From Boesenbergia rotunda (taxonomy: Eukaryota; Streptophyta; Magnoliopsida; Zingiberales; Zingiberaceae), in assembly GCA_024364735.1 (NCBI GenBank), contig JAGFNQ010002611.1, positions 239,109-303,108 of the forward strand: DNA of 64,000 nt, written 5' to 3'. Made by a program: the position numbers and the translations under genes. This document shows, piece by piece, positions 32,927 through 45,471 of this stretch (position 1 is its first letter; each line of letters starts with the position of its first letter). The notes beneath the pieces were generated by a model. It had not been told where the DNA came from and made no database searches. It saw only the letters and a list, made by a program, of their open reading frames with translations.

Positions 32927-35900
32927 TGCTTAGTTGGGTGAGATTGCCCTGTTCGAATTCATGAGTCTGTGATGGTGGGTTTATGATGATCTTTGGAGTA
33001 AGTTTTGTTATTTTTTCCCTGCTCTTGGTCGTAAGCTTCAGGTTTGCTATGATTTTGGAGTGCTCGGATTGGGGTTGTAACTCCACAGGGAGGGGTTGTC
33101 CTTCTGTTTGCTTCATGTGAGATTAATGGTAGGGTTAACCCTAAGGTGTTTAGGAAGTAACGAATCCTAATTAGAATGTGTTGGCTAATCAGGAGTTAAC
33201 CATTTAATTTTGATTAATTGAATGATTACGATGATTAAGATTAACCCTAAATGATTAGGTTTAATCCTAAATGATTAGCTAGTTGTTTAGCTTAGTATCA
33301 TATATTTTTATAGCTAAATAACTATGTCCTATGATATAGAATTTTGATTGCTTATTTCATTACGGGTATATTTAGACGGGGGATTCTCTTCGCTTCCAGA
33401 CTTTTTCATTGGTGGCGGGTAATTTTGACTTATCTCTGTTAGATACAGTCAAATTTTTATACATAGTTAGATATTGATAGCAGTGGGGATACATGTTATT
33501 TTTGTTCCTGTACGATTTCATTTGATACTTATTATCTTAATAGGTTTACTGCTTTATTATTCAGTATTACTGCGTGTAATAGATTACGGACGACACCCTT
33601 TATACCTCGTACTAGGATTAGAATATGGTGCATGATTGTTACCTAGACTACTCATTTCATGTTGATGATAGTAGGATTATATATTGGGTGATGCATGAGA
33701 TAATGACATACATCATTTTTGCACGTAGCATATATAGGCGACCCATGACTCCCCTTAGAGGTGGAGACGGGTCGTCAGACTTGTCGGATTGCCCTGTCGT
33801 GTAGTTTCAGTTCCACTCTTCGTTAGTGGATTATAGGTCATGGCGCTACGATAGGTTCCCTAATATATCCAGAGATAGTGAGGGTTGAGAGCATTACTTT
33901 CCCCTCACAACCTGGGGTAGAGTACGTTCGGTGTCAGAGACCCTGCCCATTCGGTTTCACTTTATACGCGATGGTGGTCGTCTGGGTGAGGGGATAACAC
34001 GATCAGAGCCCTACCCACTCGATTTTGCATAGATGCGACGATGGCCGACTGACGTGGAGGGGTGACCCATACTGCATCATGTGCATACTATGCATTACTA
34101 TATTTGCTTGTGTTTGCTGTATTTGATTACTGTATTTGTTTGACATGCACATTCAGGAGGGTATGTATACATAGGATCTGGTGATCATATATTGCTCGTA
34201 TGATACGAGTTGTCACGATCCTGCATTAGCTTGTGTTGCACGAGCTTCAGGGATCTTGTGTACTCTCGTATGCCACAGTTTTGATCGTGGAGGGCCATTA
34301 GGGTTGTACTGGCTTGCATATTCTCGAGGTTAGATCGAGACATATATGTATTATTCTTTCAGTAATACAGTTATGCATTCTTATTATTGCGCTTCAGTTT
34401 GTAGCAGTTTATAACTTACTGCTAACTTAGCTTTTGTGCATACTAGTATGTATGTTAAATACTTAAAACTTAGGGGGGTTAAGTGTAAAAGTACTAAAGA
34501 AGAGTGGTTAACTTGGATTTAAGGAATTTCAGGGGGGCTAATTGCAAAAGGTGCAATAATTAAAATCCCTCCCCCTTTCTTCTTCTTCTTCGGCCGATTC
34601 CTCTCAGTGGCGATCGACGAAAGCACGCGATCTCTCCTTTCCTCTTCTTCTTCCTTCTTTTTCGTCCGGTGGCAGATCGCGAGCCTCGCTACTCCCTCTT
34701 GTGATCTCTGATCTGCGAGGGCGAAGGATTTCGGTGGAGTGCTCGCTCGATCCAAGCAGCGATGCTAGGGCTGGAGGCAAAGGGAAGGGCTCACCGGTCG
34801 TGTGTCGAGAGGGGTAAGCTCGTGGTTTTTCGTTCGATCTTTGGATGCCATCTGTTTTCTCCGATCTTTTGGATCTCAGTGTGTTCTTTGACCTAGATCG
34901 AGTGGTTATCCTTCGAGGCGGGTTGCCCTAGCACTGTCGGGAGTTGGAATCTGGAGGCAAGAAGGGGGCCATGGGAAGAAGGAAGTTCGGACAGTGGATC
35001 TTTCTCTACGAGTCCTGATCCGGCGGTAAATTGTAGAGGGCTTGGCGTGCGGGCTATCTCGGTAAGTCTAGTTTGTTTTGAGCTTTGCTTCGACAGATTG
35101 GTGAATGGATCTCTCACACCCTGTTTGGAAACCTTTTAAATAAGGAATTGGAATTCAATTCCGGTCCATCCGGAATTGAATTCCAATTCCCATGTTTGGA
35201 ATGAATTGTAAAAAGAGAATTCAATTCAATTCAATTATATACTTTTACGATTTTATCCCACGAGGATAGAGCCGGAGTAACTTTGATTTGTTTTGTGAGG
35301 AGGCGATTTGGTAATTTAATTTGTTTAAGTGAAAGGAATTCAATTCCTTTCACAAATCACATGTGTTTAGGTGTGATTTGTTTTGAGGGGTTTGAAAGGA
35401 ATTGGAATTCAATTCCTTAGCAATTCCTTCCTGAAAATTGCTACCAAACGATGGAATTGAATTTCAATTCCCATGGGAATTCCAATTCCCATGGGAATTC
35501 CAATTCCTTCCTTTCCAAACAGGGTGTCATAGATTATGCTTTCTTGGTTGCCTTGAATCTGATCGAATTCTCATTGGATCTTGATTCGGTGATGGGTAGA
35601 CATTCGATGGTTGTGGTAGAATCAGTTCTGTCGATCGGTGATCTGCAATTCTATGAGTTTTATCATGGAGCTTGATCTTGCTATTCTTCTTGCCGTGTGA
35701 TGCTATGGTTGGGATTTGATTTCTGTTTTGATTTTTTGCTTGGGGTTGATCGATCTGTGGAAATTGAATCGTGATGGTAGGAAGGTGGTCTTGATCATAT
35801 TTTGCCATGTGGTTCTGGGAATTGGATTGGTTTGCGGATGGTTACTAGGGTTTGTGTGTTTGATCGATCTTGGTTTTAGTTTGGGTTTTCACTTTTTGAT

Positions 35901-38740
35901 ACCGTGAGTTGGATTGTTGTTTGTGTGGTTCAGTGTTTGTTCTTGGATGGTAGTTGATGCAATTGTGTTTTTGAATTGGGTTAGAAAACTGTTCTTGGAT
36001 TTCCAATTTGATCTTAAGTTTGGAATTCGACCCTGGTGGGTGTGTGTTGATTTTGTGTACTGCCGTGAGATGATGGATTTCTTTGGTGTTGATTTTGTTG
36101 GTATTTCATTGGTTTAATTGATTAGATTTGATATGTGTTTAGGTCTTGGAATCCTAATGTTCGGCCAAGGGTCCTATTTTGGAGTGTTCACTGTGATAGT
36201 GGTTTGATTACAGTTCATAAATGGGATCTTAGTTGAGTATAGGGAATTGGACATTTAATTAGGATTGATTAATTGGAATTAATCCTACTTAAATTAGAGG
36301 GTTCATTTGGCTAATTATCGTTTGAGATTATAGCTGAATGATTATATTTTTGATGCAGGGTATTAACTTAGTTCACTCGTTGCGGATATTCTTTAGGACA
36401 GGGGGTTTTCGTCGCACGGACTTCTTCGTATCGAGGCGGGTACTTCTGACTTATCTATTTAGATATTGTCACAGATTTTATGCATAGTTAGTTATAGATA
36501 GCAGTAGAGTTTTATTTATTTCTTGCTTCCATATATTTACCCTTGATATTAGCTGTTTGTTTAGACGATAGACTTATTTCTCTACTGCTTCGAGGTTGAA
36601 TCTCTTCACTCTTTATTGTCGCATATGTTGTATATCGTGATTAGAGATAGGATACCTTACACCCAGCGCTAGGGCTAGGATATAGTGCATATCGGTTATT
36701 TGGACCTCTGCATATCATGTTGATGATTGGTAAACTAGCTAAGTAGGTGTGGTGTATGATATTGTCATGCATCGTTCCTGCACGCGCATGGGCTGGCGGC
36801 ATAGAGCTCCCAGTCATGCGGTTGAGACATGTAATTTGTCATGACGGTCATGATCTACACACATTGGCATACGCGAGTAGTGGCTATTGGAAGGTGCGCA
36901 CAGTTGCCCTGTCGAGACTCTGCACGGTCACTCCTGAGCAGTGATTTCGGTGCATCATAGCAGTCAGGGACCCCTCCGGGTGTTGGCAGTAGTTTGTTGT
37001 ATCTCCGCTCGATCACCCATGGGTGGTGTTGCTGGAGCATGGTAGCAGACACTAGTGATACGCGGTGATCGTGATCTGTACACATTGTTACTGGCAAGTA
37101 GTGACTATTGGAGGGTGTGTATAGTTGCCCTGTCGAAACTCTGCACGGTCACTAATGGGCAGTGATTCTGGTGCATCGTAGCAATTAAGGACCCCTCCTA
37201 GTGTGTGCAGTTGTTCTGTCGTGTCTCCGCTCGGTCACACATGGGTAGTGATGCCGGAGCATCGTAACAGACAGTAGTGGTATAGAGAGCAGTTGGTTTC
37301 CCCTTTCTGGCTTTGGGTATATGTCATGATGGGTTGTGTGACCCGTAAGCAGTTGGCTCCCCCTTTCTTGGCGTAAGGGTACATGTCATGATGGGTTTTG
37401 TGACCCGCGAGCAGTTGACTCCCCTCGTGCCTGATTTTGGGGTTATAGTTGTTGGAGCGATTGACTCCCTGACATCCTGTACACTCAGCCACCCAATGTA
37501 GGGGTAGCTGGAGTGCGTACAGACATCATGTGCACATGATGCATCATTGCATGATTGTTGTTGTTTGCATTATTGCGTTTGCTCGTTTTTGTTATATCTG
37601 GTTACAGTATATGTGTTTGATCTGCACTTCAGGAGGTATGTGTACATAGGGTCTGGTGACCTTATCTTACCCGTATGATATTTGGACCTTTACATCTTCA
37701 GGTTTGTATGACTCTGATATGTATCTTTTATTCAGTATTATAGATTCAACATTTCCTATTGTTATTACTGTTACTATTGCCAATTTGACTCTTACTGCTA
37801 GTATAGCTTACTATGCATTCTAGATATATGTATTCGCTGAGTTTTCGGACTCACACTGTCAGCCTTATTTTTCATTTCAGGTTGATCGTTTGGAGTGCCC
37901 GGTAGCATGTCCCAGTCTTTCTATCTCGGAGCGACTCATGTTTTGGTTTGAGTTGTATTTGTGGTCATATAGTATTTTCATTTCCTTTCGCTGTTTTAAT
38001 TTCTGTTGTGATATTTTGTACGGCGGTATAGTTGTACTTTTGTGTGCCATGGTGGCCTTTGTTTTATTTTGTTTTGTCGTAAGTCGTACCGGTGCGCAGT
38101 TTTTGTCGCGTCTTCGTTTGCTTTTCATTAAGTGGCTTGTTCCAACCCTATAGGTTGCGGTACAGGCTGTCTGAGAGAGTCGTAAAGGTTAGGTTTCTAG
38201 ATTGTCCGCTAGGTCGAGGAAGAGGCAGTCCGGTCAGTATCGGACGGGCAGCTCCTCGGGGCGTGACATTGTATGCGCTAAGTTCTTGGACTCACCCCAT
38301 TAGCTTTGTTTTTTTCTCTTTTAGGATGATCGACTGAAGTGCCCGGCAGTCTATCCTAGTTCACCTGTGTCAAGGCAATTGCGTTGTTTTACTTATATTG
38401 ATGTTGGTAAATATTGATACATTTCCTTTATTTTTCGTTTCCGTATTTGTATTTTTGATTTATCGTGTCGCCTTGCATGGCAATGGTGGATTATACTTTT
38501 GTGTGTCATAGAAGCCTACGTCTTTGTTTGTTCGTCGTAAGTCGGATCAATCCCCAGTTCAGGTATGTCTTGGTATGTTTTATGTCATGTTTATCTTCTT
38601 TTATACTGTCTGTACCAGTCATATTAGCTGAGGTTGTTGTAGGTCGTGAGGGCCTTTGTACATTAGTTTCATATTGTCTGTCGTACAAAGAGTTGTTGTC
38701 CGATTTTTATTAGACGAGCAACTCCTCGAAGTGTGACACT
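32927..38740 (+). mobile_element. Degenerate LTR-derived block (Gypsy-like) with internal duplications
   Basis: Two collinear segments, about 33370-34200 and 36370-37690, share the order GGGGATTCTCTTCGC / GGGGGTTTTCGTCGC, then TGACTTATCT, CATAGTTAG, GATAGCAGT and CAGGAGG..TATGT..ACATAGG.TCTGGTGA. A second pair, 37830-38269 and 38277-38738, shares TTCGGACTCAC/TTGGACTCAC, GTTGATCGTTTGGAGTGCCC and GTCGTAAGTCG. Both of the latter end in GTGACA after CTCCTCGG/CTCCTCGA, a typical plant Gypsy LTR end. No coding domain was recognised. The left end was not found. Confidence 0.5.
35117..35526. mobile_element. Tourist-like MITE (410 bp), TIR CACCCTGTTTGGAAA, 3-bp duplication TCA
   Basis: Left end CACCCTGTTTGGAAA and right end TTTCCAAACAGGGTG are perfect inverted repeats, flanked by TCA (35114-35116 and 35527-35529). 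The interior is made of GGAATTGGAATTCAATTCC foldback motifs and has no coding frame. A 3-bp T-N-A duplication fits the PIF/Harbinger superfamily. Confidence 0.9.
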
Positions 38741-38793
38741 CCAAATATCGGAACATAAAAAAATTTTATTATTTAATTTACTAAATGTATCAA

Positions 38794-39530
38794 TTAATTT
38801 TTTACTTGTTTTATTAATATTTTAATTGTACGAGTAAATGTAGTTCTAAGAATACGTTTAGCACATGGATTAAAAGATTCTTTACAAAAATATTCAAATG
38901 TGCATTTAAATCCAAAACTAAAAGAAAAATATTCTACGAAAATAAATTTAGCTAATAATTCTCTTAATTTATTATCATAGTATAAAAATAAATCAAAATC
39001 AGTAATACTACCGCTAAAAAATCTAGATAATTGTGCTTGAGAGCGGTCGAGTTCATATTCCATCGGGTGCTTCATTTCTACATGTCATTTCAATGACCTA
39101 TAGCTACCGTCGGCTTAGAATTTGTAGAAAGCATTGTAGTGTTTACATTTTACACGTAATTCTCCCGACGGAAGAGTGATATTCTCAAAATATTTAGTGA
39201 AAATAGAAGATTTTATAAGTGAATTTTTCCGAACCTTAGAAGTAATTTCATCGGTACTTCCTTGTATTTCGACTGTCGGAAGGTACTGGGGTTGGGCCAC
39301 GGTCTTATCATCGGTGGATTGAATTTGAATATCGGAATCCTCATGTGCTATTCTTTTTTCCTCTGAGATCGAGATGATGAAGTTCTACGGTCTCCTTCCA
39401 TTGTCGTCGAAAGATGGAGTCAAAAACGCGTAGAGAATATGAAGTTGAGAATGAGAGTAGAGAAGATATGTGTGGAAATGATGAAATGAATTCTCTATTT
39501 ATAGAGTTTGGATTATAATGATCACTAGCC
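38794..39530 (-). pseudogene. hAT transposase remnant, N-terminal part
   Basis: On the minus strand, SKVRKNSLIKSSIFTKYFEN with LRVKCKHYNAFYKF (39115-39260) fits a decayed BED zinc finger (…S.VW.HF…A.CK.C). LFLYYDNKLRELLAKFIFVE and FEYFCKESFNPCAKRILRTT (38830-39010) match the conserved hAT segment before the catalytic core. An ATG start region lies near 39300-39530. The frame is broken between these pieces. The remainder of such a protein is found at 12950-14445, same strand. Confidence 0.75.
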
Positions 39531-39589
39531 ATTGATTAAAAAATGATCAAATAATCTTAACCGTTGAAAAAAATAAAAAAAAATGCTCA

Positions 39590-39881
39590 ACGACTCCAAA
39601 CCGTTGATTAACCGGCGGTTCGGAACCGTTGGAACCGCTAGTTCCATCGGACAAACAAACAAAATTTGCTAAACCAGAAATTCGGCCCGCCGGTTTAGCG
39701 GCAGCTCGAACCAGAACCGGCTCGACATCCAGGTCCGAGTTGGTTCCGGTTTGACTCGGCGAACCGGGTCCAAGCTAGACCCGGCCCTTGGTCGGGTCTA
39801 GCTGTGACCTCGCAGTGAGGTCACAAGGCTGGGTACGACCTTAATTAGCAGTGTGCCCTGGCCAACTTGAATTCACCCCTG
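39590..39881 (-). repeat. hAT terminal region ending CACCCCTG
   Basis: Repeated CGGTTCGGAACCG-like motifs (39600-39760) and the palindrome GACCTCGCAGTGAGGTC (about 39807), like GACCTTGCAGCGAGGTC at about 12574. The outer edge AATTCACCCCTG (39870-39881) resembles a hAT terminal inverted repeat. The opposite end near 12530 is too degraded to show the matching CAGGGGTG or an 8-bp duplication. Confidence 0.5.
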
Positions 39882-42480
39882 ATTGAAAATCCCATGAAAG
39901 CGAAGGTCACTGTCCGGGAGCAATGGAAAAAGAAGCCAATATTAAAGAATTATTAACAAGCTGATCATGGGGGGTGGCCTTCACGTCCTATCCTTCATTA
40001 GTAGTAAAGTATGTTTTAGCTTATTTGGAACACAAATTTTCCAATATCTCTGCAGTTTTCCAAGATCTGATTTTTGTTTCTTTGTCTCACAAGACAGCCA
40101 GATATATGGTTTACGACAAGGAGGAGACTTGTTATCAGGCAGGCCCAGAAAGTATATCTTTAATCACGTTGAATATGAAGGCCTTAAAGTCCATTAAGTG
40201 CAAGGCGTACCCGATTTCATAACCTTCAAGTTTTCCAGTCAGCATAACATCTGCAAACACTTCACACTGAGAAGAGTAATTACCACGAAGTAAATCCGAA
40301 CACGACTAGATATTTGTTTACCTGTCGTGAACTAGATATTTGCATTCATTGAATCGAACAGACGCACACGTCGCAAGAGTTTTACATTTATTGTAGTATA
40401 CTTTCCATGAAATACAACAAAGATATCAATCCATTCATTGCGATTGCTCCGGCGGGCAGTCAGTCCTACACGTCTAAGTCTGAGAAGCACATGCAGCAGG
40501 CGAACGTCGTCACATCGATGTTATAGATATCTGCAGCTGCTACATTAACCTGACGACGAGGGCCGGGAACTACCCCACCCCCCACAATAATGAAAAAGTT
40601 TGGTCAGAATCGCGCCCGTAAATTATGGCATGGCAGGAGAAGAGAAGAAAACACGCATTTTGTTAGGTTGGCAGTATTAGTCAGAGCAGTAGAGCAGCAG
40701 CACAGAGAGAGATGGATAGTGTGGACTGTGGAGGGTTAAACTGTATCAGAAGAGAAGAGAAGAAAGAAACGGAGTCAGGGAATTCTTTTCACAAGGATCA
40801 ATGCGAGAGCGTAATGTTTACGATCGATGTTTTAAACAAACCCACAGGCATTCTTGTAAGCAAAGCAACTCCATGGTCCCTTGCGGGAGCTGAGATCCTG
40901 GATCGATGGGGGGAAAACAAGTACAGTCCCTTGAAAAGACTAAAAATCGTTTTTCCTTTCTCGGAAAGCATTCTGTGCTTCGGAGAAATACGGGAGGGGT
41001 CGGGGGAATTGACAAAAATAATAAATTAGCTAAACAGGAGGAAGATGATGTGAAAGGCCGTAGACTGAGCTGCAACTTCCAACGTGTGATCCGGATAGTT
41101 CAGACATCTGGTCAAAATGCCTAGGGGCGATGGCCACGCATTTTGTGCACCACCCGGGCCTTGTGCGAGATTCGTAGGGGAGGAGGGAACGAGCTTCCTT
41201 CCCATCAGGGACCTGATTGTGACGTTTAGAAATGATTGGTGAGTTTTATTTTCCTGCCGACTCAAACCATTTCTCGGAGAGAAGAAATGTACCTGTCAAT
41301 CCGATATGAAACGATTTGAAAAATATCGGATTCCGATTGAAAATTTTTGAATTTAGATCGGGAGCAAATGATGAGGTTTTTGGATTGGGTTAAAATTGGA
41401 CTGATCTAAATTTGAGATTTAATAGATTTTTTAAAATTAAATTAAATTTTATTTTTAAAATTAAAATGATTTTATATATATCAATAATAATTTTATATGA
41501 ATTATTAAGATAAAAATGAAAAATTATAAAAACAAATTAATTGAGTTATTTGGATTGATCAAATTATCCAAATTCGGATTTAAAAATTTTGAATAGTATT
41601 TAGGTTCTAATCGAGTTCAGATTGAGATTTTCTCAAAAAAAAAACATGTATATTTCAATCTAATTTGAATATGTTCAACTTGTTAGAATTGACACCCCTT
41701 ATGTTCATTGTTAGAATTGACACCCCTAATAAACAAGGGATACATTTTAAAAACTAAAAATAGAACCTTTTATTTTTTTGGAATCATTGTAGAGACATTT
41801 CATTTTTAATTTTTTATCAAATGAATATCATCTTCGTTCATGTATAATTACTTAATTATTTTCATTATATTTTTAGTTTTATTATTTCTCATATTTATTA
41901 TTTTTTTTATCAAATGGATAGTTTTTGTTTAGGTATAATTGTTCAATTATTTTCATTATATTATTATTGTTATTATTTCTCATTTATATTTTCTTTCTAA
42001 ATAAAAGATATATTATAATTATTATAGAATTGTAATGATTATAATATGGTATTTTTAAACAAGCTAAAAAAAATCAATGAAAATATTAAGGAATAACATA
42101 GTATTTTACATGCATACATCCGATTGTCACCCGGATATCATTGACGGTCTCCGACCGTCATCCTGAATCAAATTATATCCTGAGAGATACGGTGAACCGG
42201 TCCGGGGATCGTTGTATGTAAAATGTCACGTTATTTCTTGAAATTTTTTTAAAGATTTTTGACTGAGCATATCATTTTTACTTTTAACTGTATTATAGCA
42301 ACTAGGTATTACAATATGATAAAAGATGATTCATTCGTCCTCTGCTATTTGTATTCAGGCTAATATAAAAATGATAAATTATGGAGATTATTTATCAAAA
42401 TACTATAATTAATACATGAGAGGACGAACATACTAACTTTATTAGATTTTAATATCAGATTTTAAAATGATAATATTATA
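39882..42480. other. Intergenic DNA, one possible degraded hAT MITE
   Basis: 40400-41270 is less AT-rich and could hold UTRs of an unrecognised gene. A minus-strand frame there ends DVTTFACCMCFSDLDV at about 40470, but no family is recognised and no start or splice support exists. About 41291-41703 runs from GTCAATCCGATATG to TTAGAATTGACACCCC, like the MITE at 22670, and the last ~20 bp repeat at 41707-41729. 41730-42480 is AT-rich with nothing seen. Confidence 0.4.
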
Positions 42481-42530
42481 AATCTAATTATCAGTTAATT
42501 CCTGCTGAAAACAGCAGCTATCCATCCTGC

Positions 42531-42538
42531 TATAAATA
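42531..42538 (+). promoter_or_regulatory. TATA box of the MIR390 gene
   Basis: TATAAATA in CCTGCTATAAATACACCGC, 147 bp upstream of the hairpin. A CT-rich leader (TTTCTTCCTCTCCCTTCC) follows, so transcription probably starts around 42560-42570. Confidence 0.75.
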
Positions 42539-42677
42539 CACCGCAAGGCCGCATGATCTCTTCATCCCCATTTCTTCCTCTCCCTTCCTGAGTGATTTCT
42601 GCTCCCCTTTCTGAAACTTCCACCATTATCTTCAAACTAAGTGCTACTACTTAAGCGAGAGAGGCAAATTGAGTACG

Positions 42678-42791
42678 GAGAATCTGTGAAGCTCAGGAGG
42701 GATAGCGCCATGGGTGATGGCGAACTAGCAAAGATTTCAGAAATCCTGTTTTTGCCTATCGCGCTATCTATCCTGAGTTTCTTGGATTCTC
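42678..42791 (+). ncRNA. MIR390: MIR390 microRNA precursor hairpin
   Basis: The mature 21-nt miR390 occupies 42689-42709 (it starts AAGCTCAGGAGG and ends ATAGCGCC), identical to the conserved plant sequence as I know it. The star strand lies at 42762-42782 (CGCTATCTATCCTGAG then TTTCT) and leaves 2-nt 3' overhangs. The duplex has one mismatch at position 11 and wobbles at positions 3 and 12, the usual MIR390 pattern. Lower stem GAGAATC/GATTCTC closes the hairpin, and an inner GATTT/AAATC stem caps the loop. miR390, loaded in AGO7, cleaves TAS3 transcripts to start production of tasiARFs, which repress ARF2/3/4 and so shape leaf polarity and lateral organ growth. The short frames overlapping here are not genes. 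Confidence 0.97.
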
Positions 42792-42839
42792 GATACTGCT
42801 ACTTCCTGGATACTAAAACAAGTTGGTTGTTCTCACAAC

Positions 42840-44840
42840 ATGATCAGTAACTTATAGATTGTTGTCTGTGTAAGCAATCATTTTTTTGCTTATGTTAATT
42901 AGTTGCCTATTCTGTTTTCATTTTCAACTGTAGATTTGATTCATGACTAAGTTCCTCTCCACTTTTTCATTCCTCCTAAAACCATTGTTTATTACCGGTG
43001 AAAATGGAAAAGCAAGTGTGATGGTGTGGTTACTTAAGTAGATGGCATCAAAGCAGATTGGAAGCTGACCTTCAAGGTACCAGAAACTCACAGCTTTATT
43101 CATCTTCAAATGATACAAGGACGTTTAGAGACTTGGATTTGTAGATGGTCGATTAAGATCATAAACTGCTTTTCTGACTACTTGAAATTACTAATTACAC
43201 TCTGTTCTAAATTAACAGAAAGTAAAAAGGTCGCGATGAAGCTCAAAAGCTTGCTATGGATAAATGTTCGATGTGCAAATTCAACAGGTCCCTGTTTATT
43301 TCAATCATACGATCCGGAGAGCTGATGTAAAGATTGCTCTTCGATTCCTCTCCCTCTTTTGCTACGCCTAAAATACAGAGACGCAAAGCATCAACAGCAA
43401 TACTGTGACTCCTAATAAGAATTTAAGCTTCATCAAGGAGTAATGGAACTTTAAGGAGCTCAAGAACATTGTCTCGTAACTAATGAAGAGCCATATTGCG
43501 AAGATTGCAGAGTTATCAGTTGCTACTGGAAGTATTCTAGGACTTACTGCATTACATGCCTTTCCCTCGTCATTTAATTCCAGCAGCAAATACAGTAGAA
43601 TGTTAGGATTCTGTCACTGAGGACGAACTGCCAGAGCGAGCTTCTACAGTGACATATTATATCATCATAAATTTACATAATAACTTTCACCATGGAAACA
43701 CCAATACAAGCCCAAAAAAAAACAAAATCATTCTACTGTCAACCTCGATGCATAAATACAGGAGAAGAACTATAGGGTGCAGTTCTAACCTCATTTTCAC
43801 ACTTATTTCGAATCATTGGAGCTGGTTTTTTGTTCCAGAAATAAATGGTTCCATTTCACCAAATTTGTTAATTAATAATCAAATTGTTGAAATCGACAAA
43901 ATAGAACAAATAAAAAAAATAAAGATTGTCAACTGCATTCCATGTACCTTTTGGTTGAAGATTATTCTGAATAATCTTGGTTATTCATCTAAATTTAGAT
44001 AATCAACGATTCCCAAGCAATAATCCATGTCTGACACGTCAACAAAAAGAACAAACAATTTGGAATCAAAAAAATTAAAAAAATAGGATTTTTCTTAATT
44101 CCAATGTTAAGATTTTTTTTAAAAAATTATCCTTCAATATTTATCCTTTAAGATAAAAATGACCTTCACAATTTATTAAATTTTGGAATGCCATCGGAGG
44201 CGGATGACAGATCAGCAGTCAGTGCCGGCGGCCGACGTCGTCGACGGCTCATGAACATTTTTTAATTTAAAATTTTAATTAAGACTTTAATAAATTAAAT
44301 AAACTATAAGTTAGAAAAACTAAATAAATACAATTTAAATTTCAATAAAACTATCTAAATAAATTATAAAAAAACTATATTATTATTATTATATTTATTT
44401 ATATTATTATTATATTTTTTGATATTTTTTTAAAATTAAAATAAATACAATCGCATATCGTCGATATTATTTTTATAATTTTTTATATTTAAATTGAGAA
44501 TATGAATAAATATATAATATTATTTTATTATTTTTAATTTAGATAAACATACAATATAATCATATTTAAGATTAAACTAATTAATACGATAAAATATTAT
44601 ACTATATTACATACTATTATTTTTAAATAAATAAGATTTTACTTAAAATTTTATATGTAACATTTCAATCGAACCAAACCTTAATTACAAGATTATTTGA
44701 TAATCATATAATCAAAAATATACATGAGAATTTAAACTAAACACACCCTTTACGTTTTCATCGACGTATCATTTTTATCTTCCATATTGGTTAATTAATA
44801 TAAACAAATGTTATATTATATAAATGATTTTTTTTACTAG
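42840..44840. other. Intergenic DNA downstream of MIR390
   Basis: Probably the 3' part of the primary miRNA transcript for the first few hundred bases; the rest is AT-rich with no supported gene. 44200-44250 is a short GC-rich patch (GCCGGCGGCCGACGTCGTCG) without recognisable content. Confidence 0.5.
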
Positions 44841-44864
44841 ATTTGGGCTTCTAAATCGTTCACC

Positions 44865-44968
44865 GCGATTGCTTCCCAATTTATCTTGATGACCGATAGG
44901 AAACTTCCGTACGGCTGGATCGATCATCCAAAGTTTGCCTGTTACCTGGTCCAACATTTTTTTTATTA
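44865..44968 (+). mobile_element. 5'-truncated SINE copy
   Basis: GCGATTGCTTCCCAATTTAT, then GATGACCGATAGGAAA and GATCGATCATCCAAAGTTTG up to CCAACATTTTTTTT, matches the 3' half of the SINE at 10651-10894, T-tail included. It sits directly upstream of the RPC4 5' UTR. Confidence 0.75.
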
Positions 44969-45002
44969 TTAATTTCAAAAATTCTATTTGTGATTCCTAG
45001 TA

Positions 45003-45453
45003 ATACTTGGACCTTGTTACAAAAGTACAACTCCGTAACTCCTGCCCTGCCTGTTTCATCCTTCCTCGCTCCAACCCTAACTTCCTTTCTTCGCGCCGCC
45101 GTGTCGCTGCCACTGCAACCTTACGACGATACTACCCAGCGACGCCGCCACCTCGGCACCGTTGTTGCCTCCTTGCGCTATTGACATCCTCTCATCTCCA
45201 ACTGTACACGCGAGCAGCATTCTCCTCTCGGGTGGGTGTGGGTGTTGCGAGCAAAGGCGGCAGCAGCACTCTCCTCTTCACTGTCCAATTGCACCGATCG
45301 ATAATAGGCACTCTTCTTCCGGTATAAAGAGAATGATTTTTTAAATTCTTTATTATGCCTTTTACCCTACATTGTGTCCTCAATATCTATATCTTGTGAA
45401 GAATGTTTATATGACGGCATTCAACCCCTATATTTTTCTTTAGTTCTGTCCAG
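45003..45453 (+). other. Probable 5' UTR exon and first intron of RPC4
   Basis: GC-rich, C/T-rich leader (about 45003-45319), then a candidate donor GGTATAAAG at about 45320. A pyrimidine-rich stretch runs up to TTCTGTCCAG at 45453, after which the coding exon begins. Overlapping open frames in the leader show no conserved domain. Confidence 0.5.
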
Positions 45454-45471
45454 AATTATATCCGATACCAA

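Noticed and set aside
40712..41124. Two overlapping plus-strand frames (105 and 72 aa)
   Set aside because: No recognised domain, no splice or promoter support; left as unclassified intergenic DNA.
42641..42850. 69-aa open frame overlapping the MIR390 hairpin
   Set aside because: It starts upstream of and runs across the miRNA stem; the hairpin explains the conservation and the peptide has no known relative.
45007..45327. 106-aa frame upstream of RPC4
   Set aside because: GC-rich leader sequence; no domain, and it does not join in phase to the RPC4 exons.
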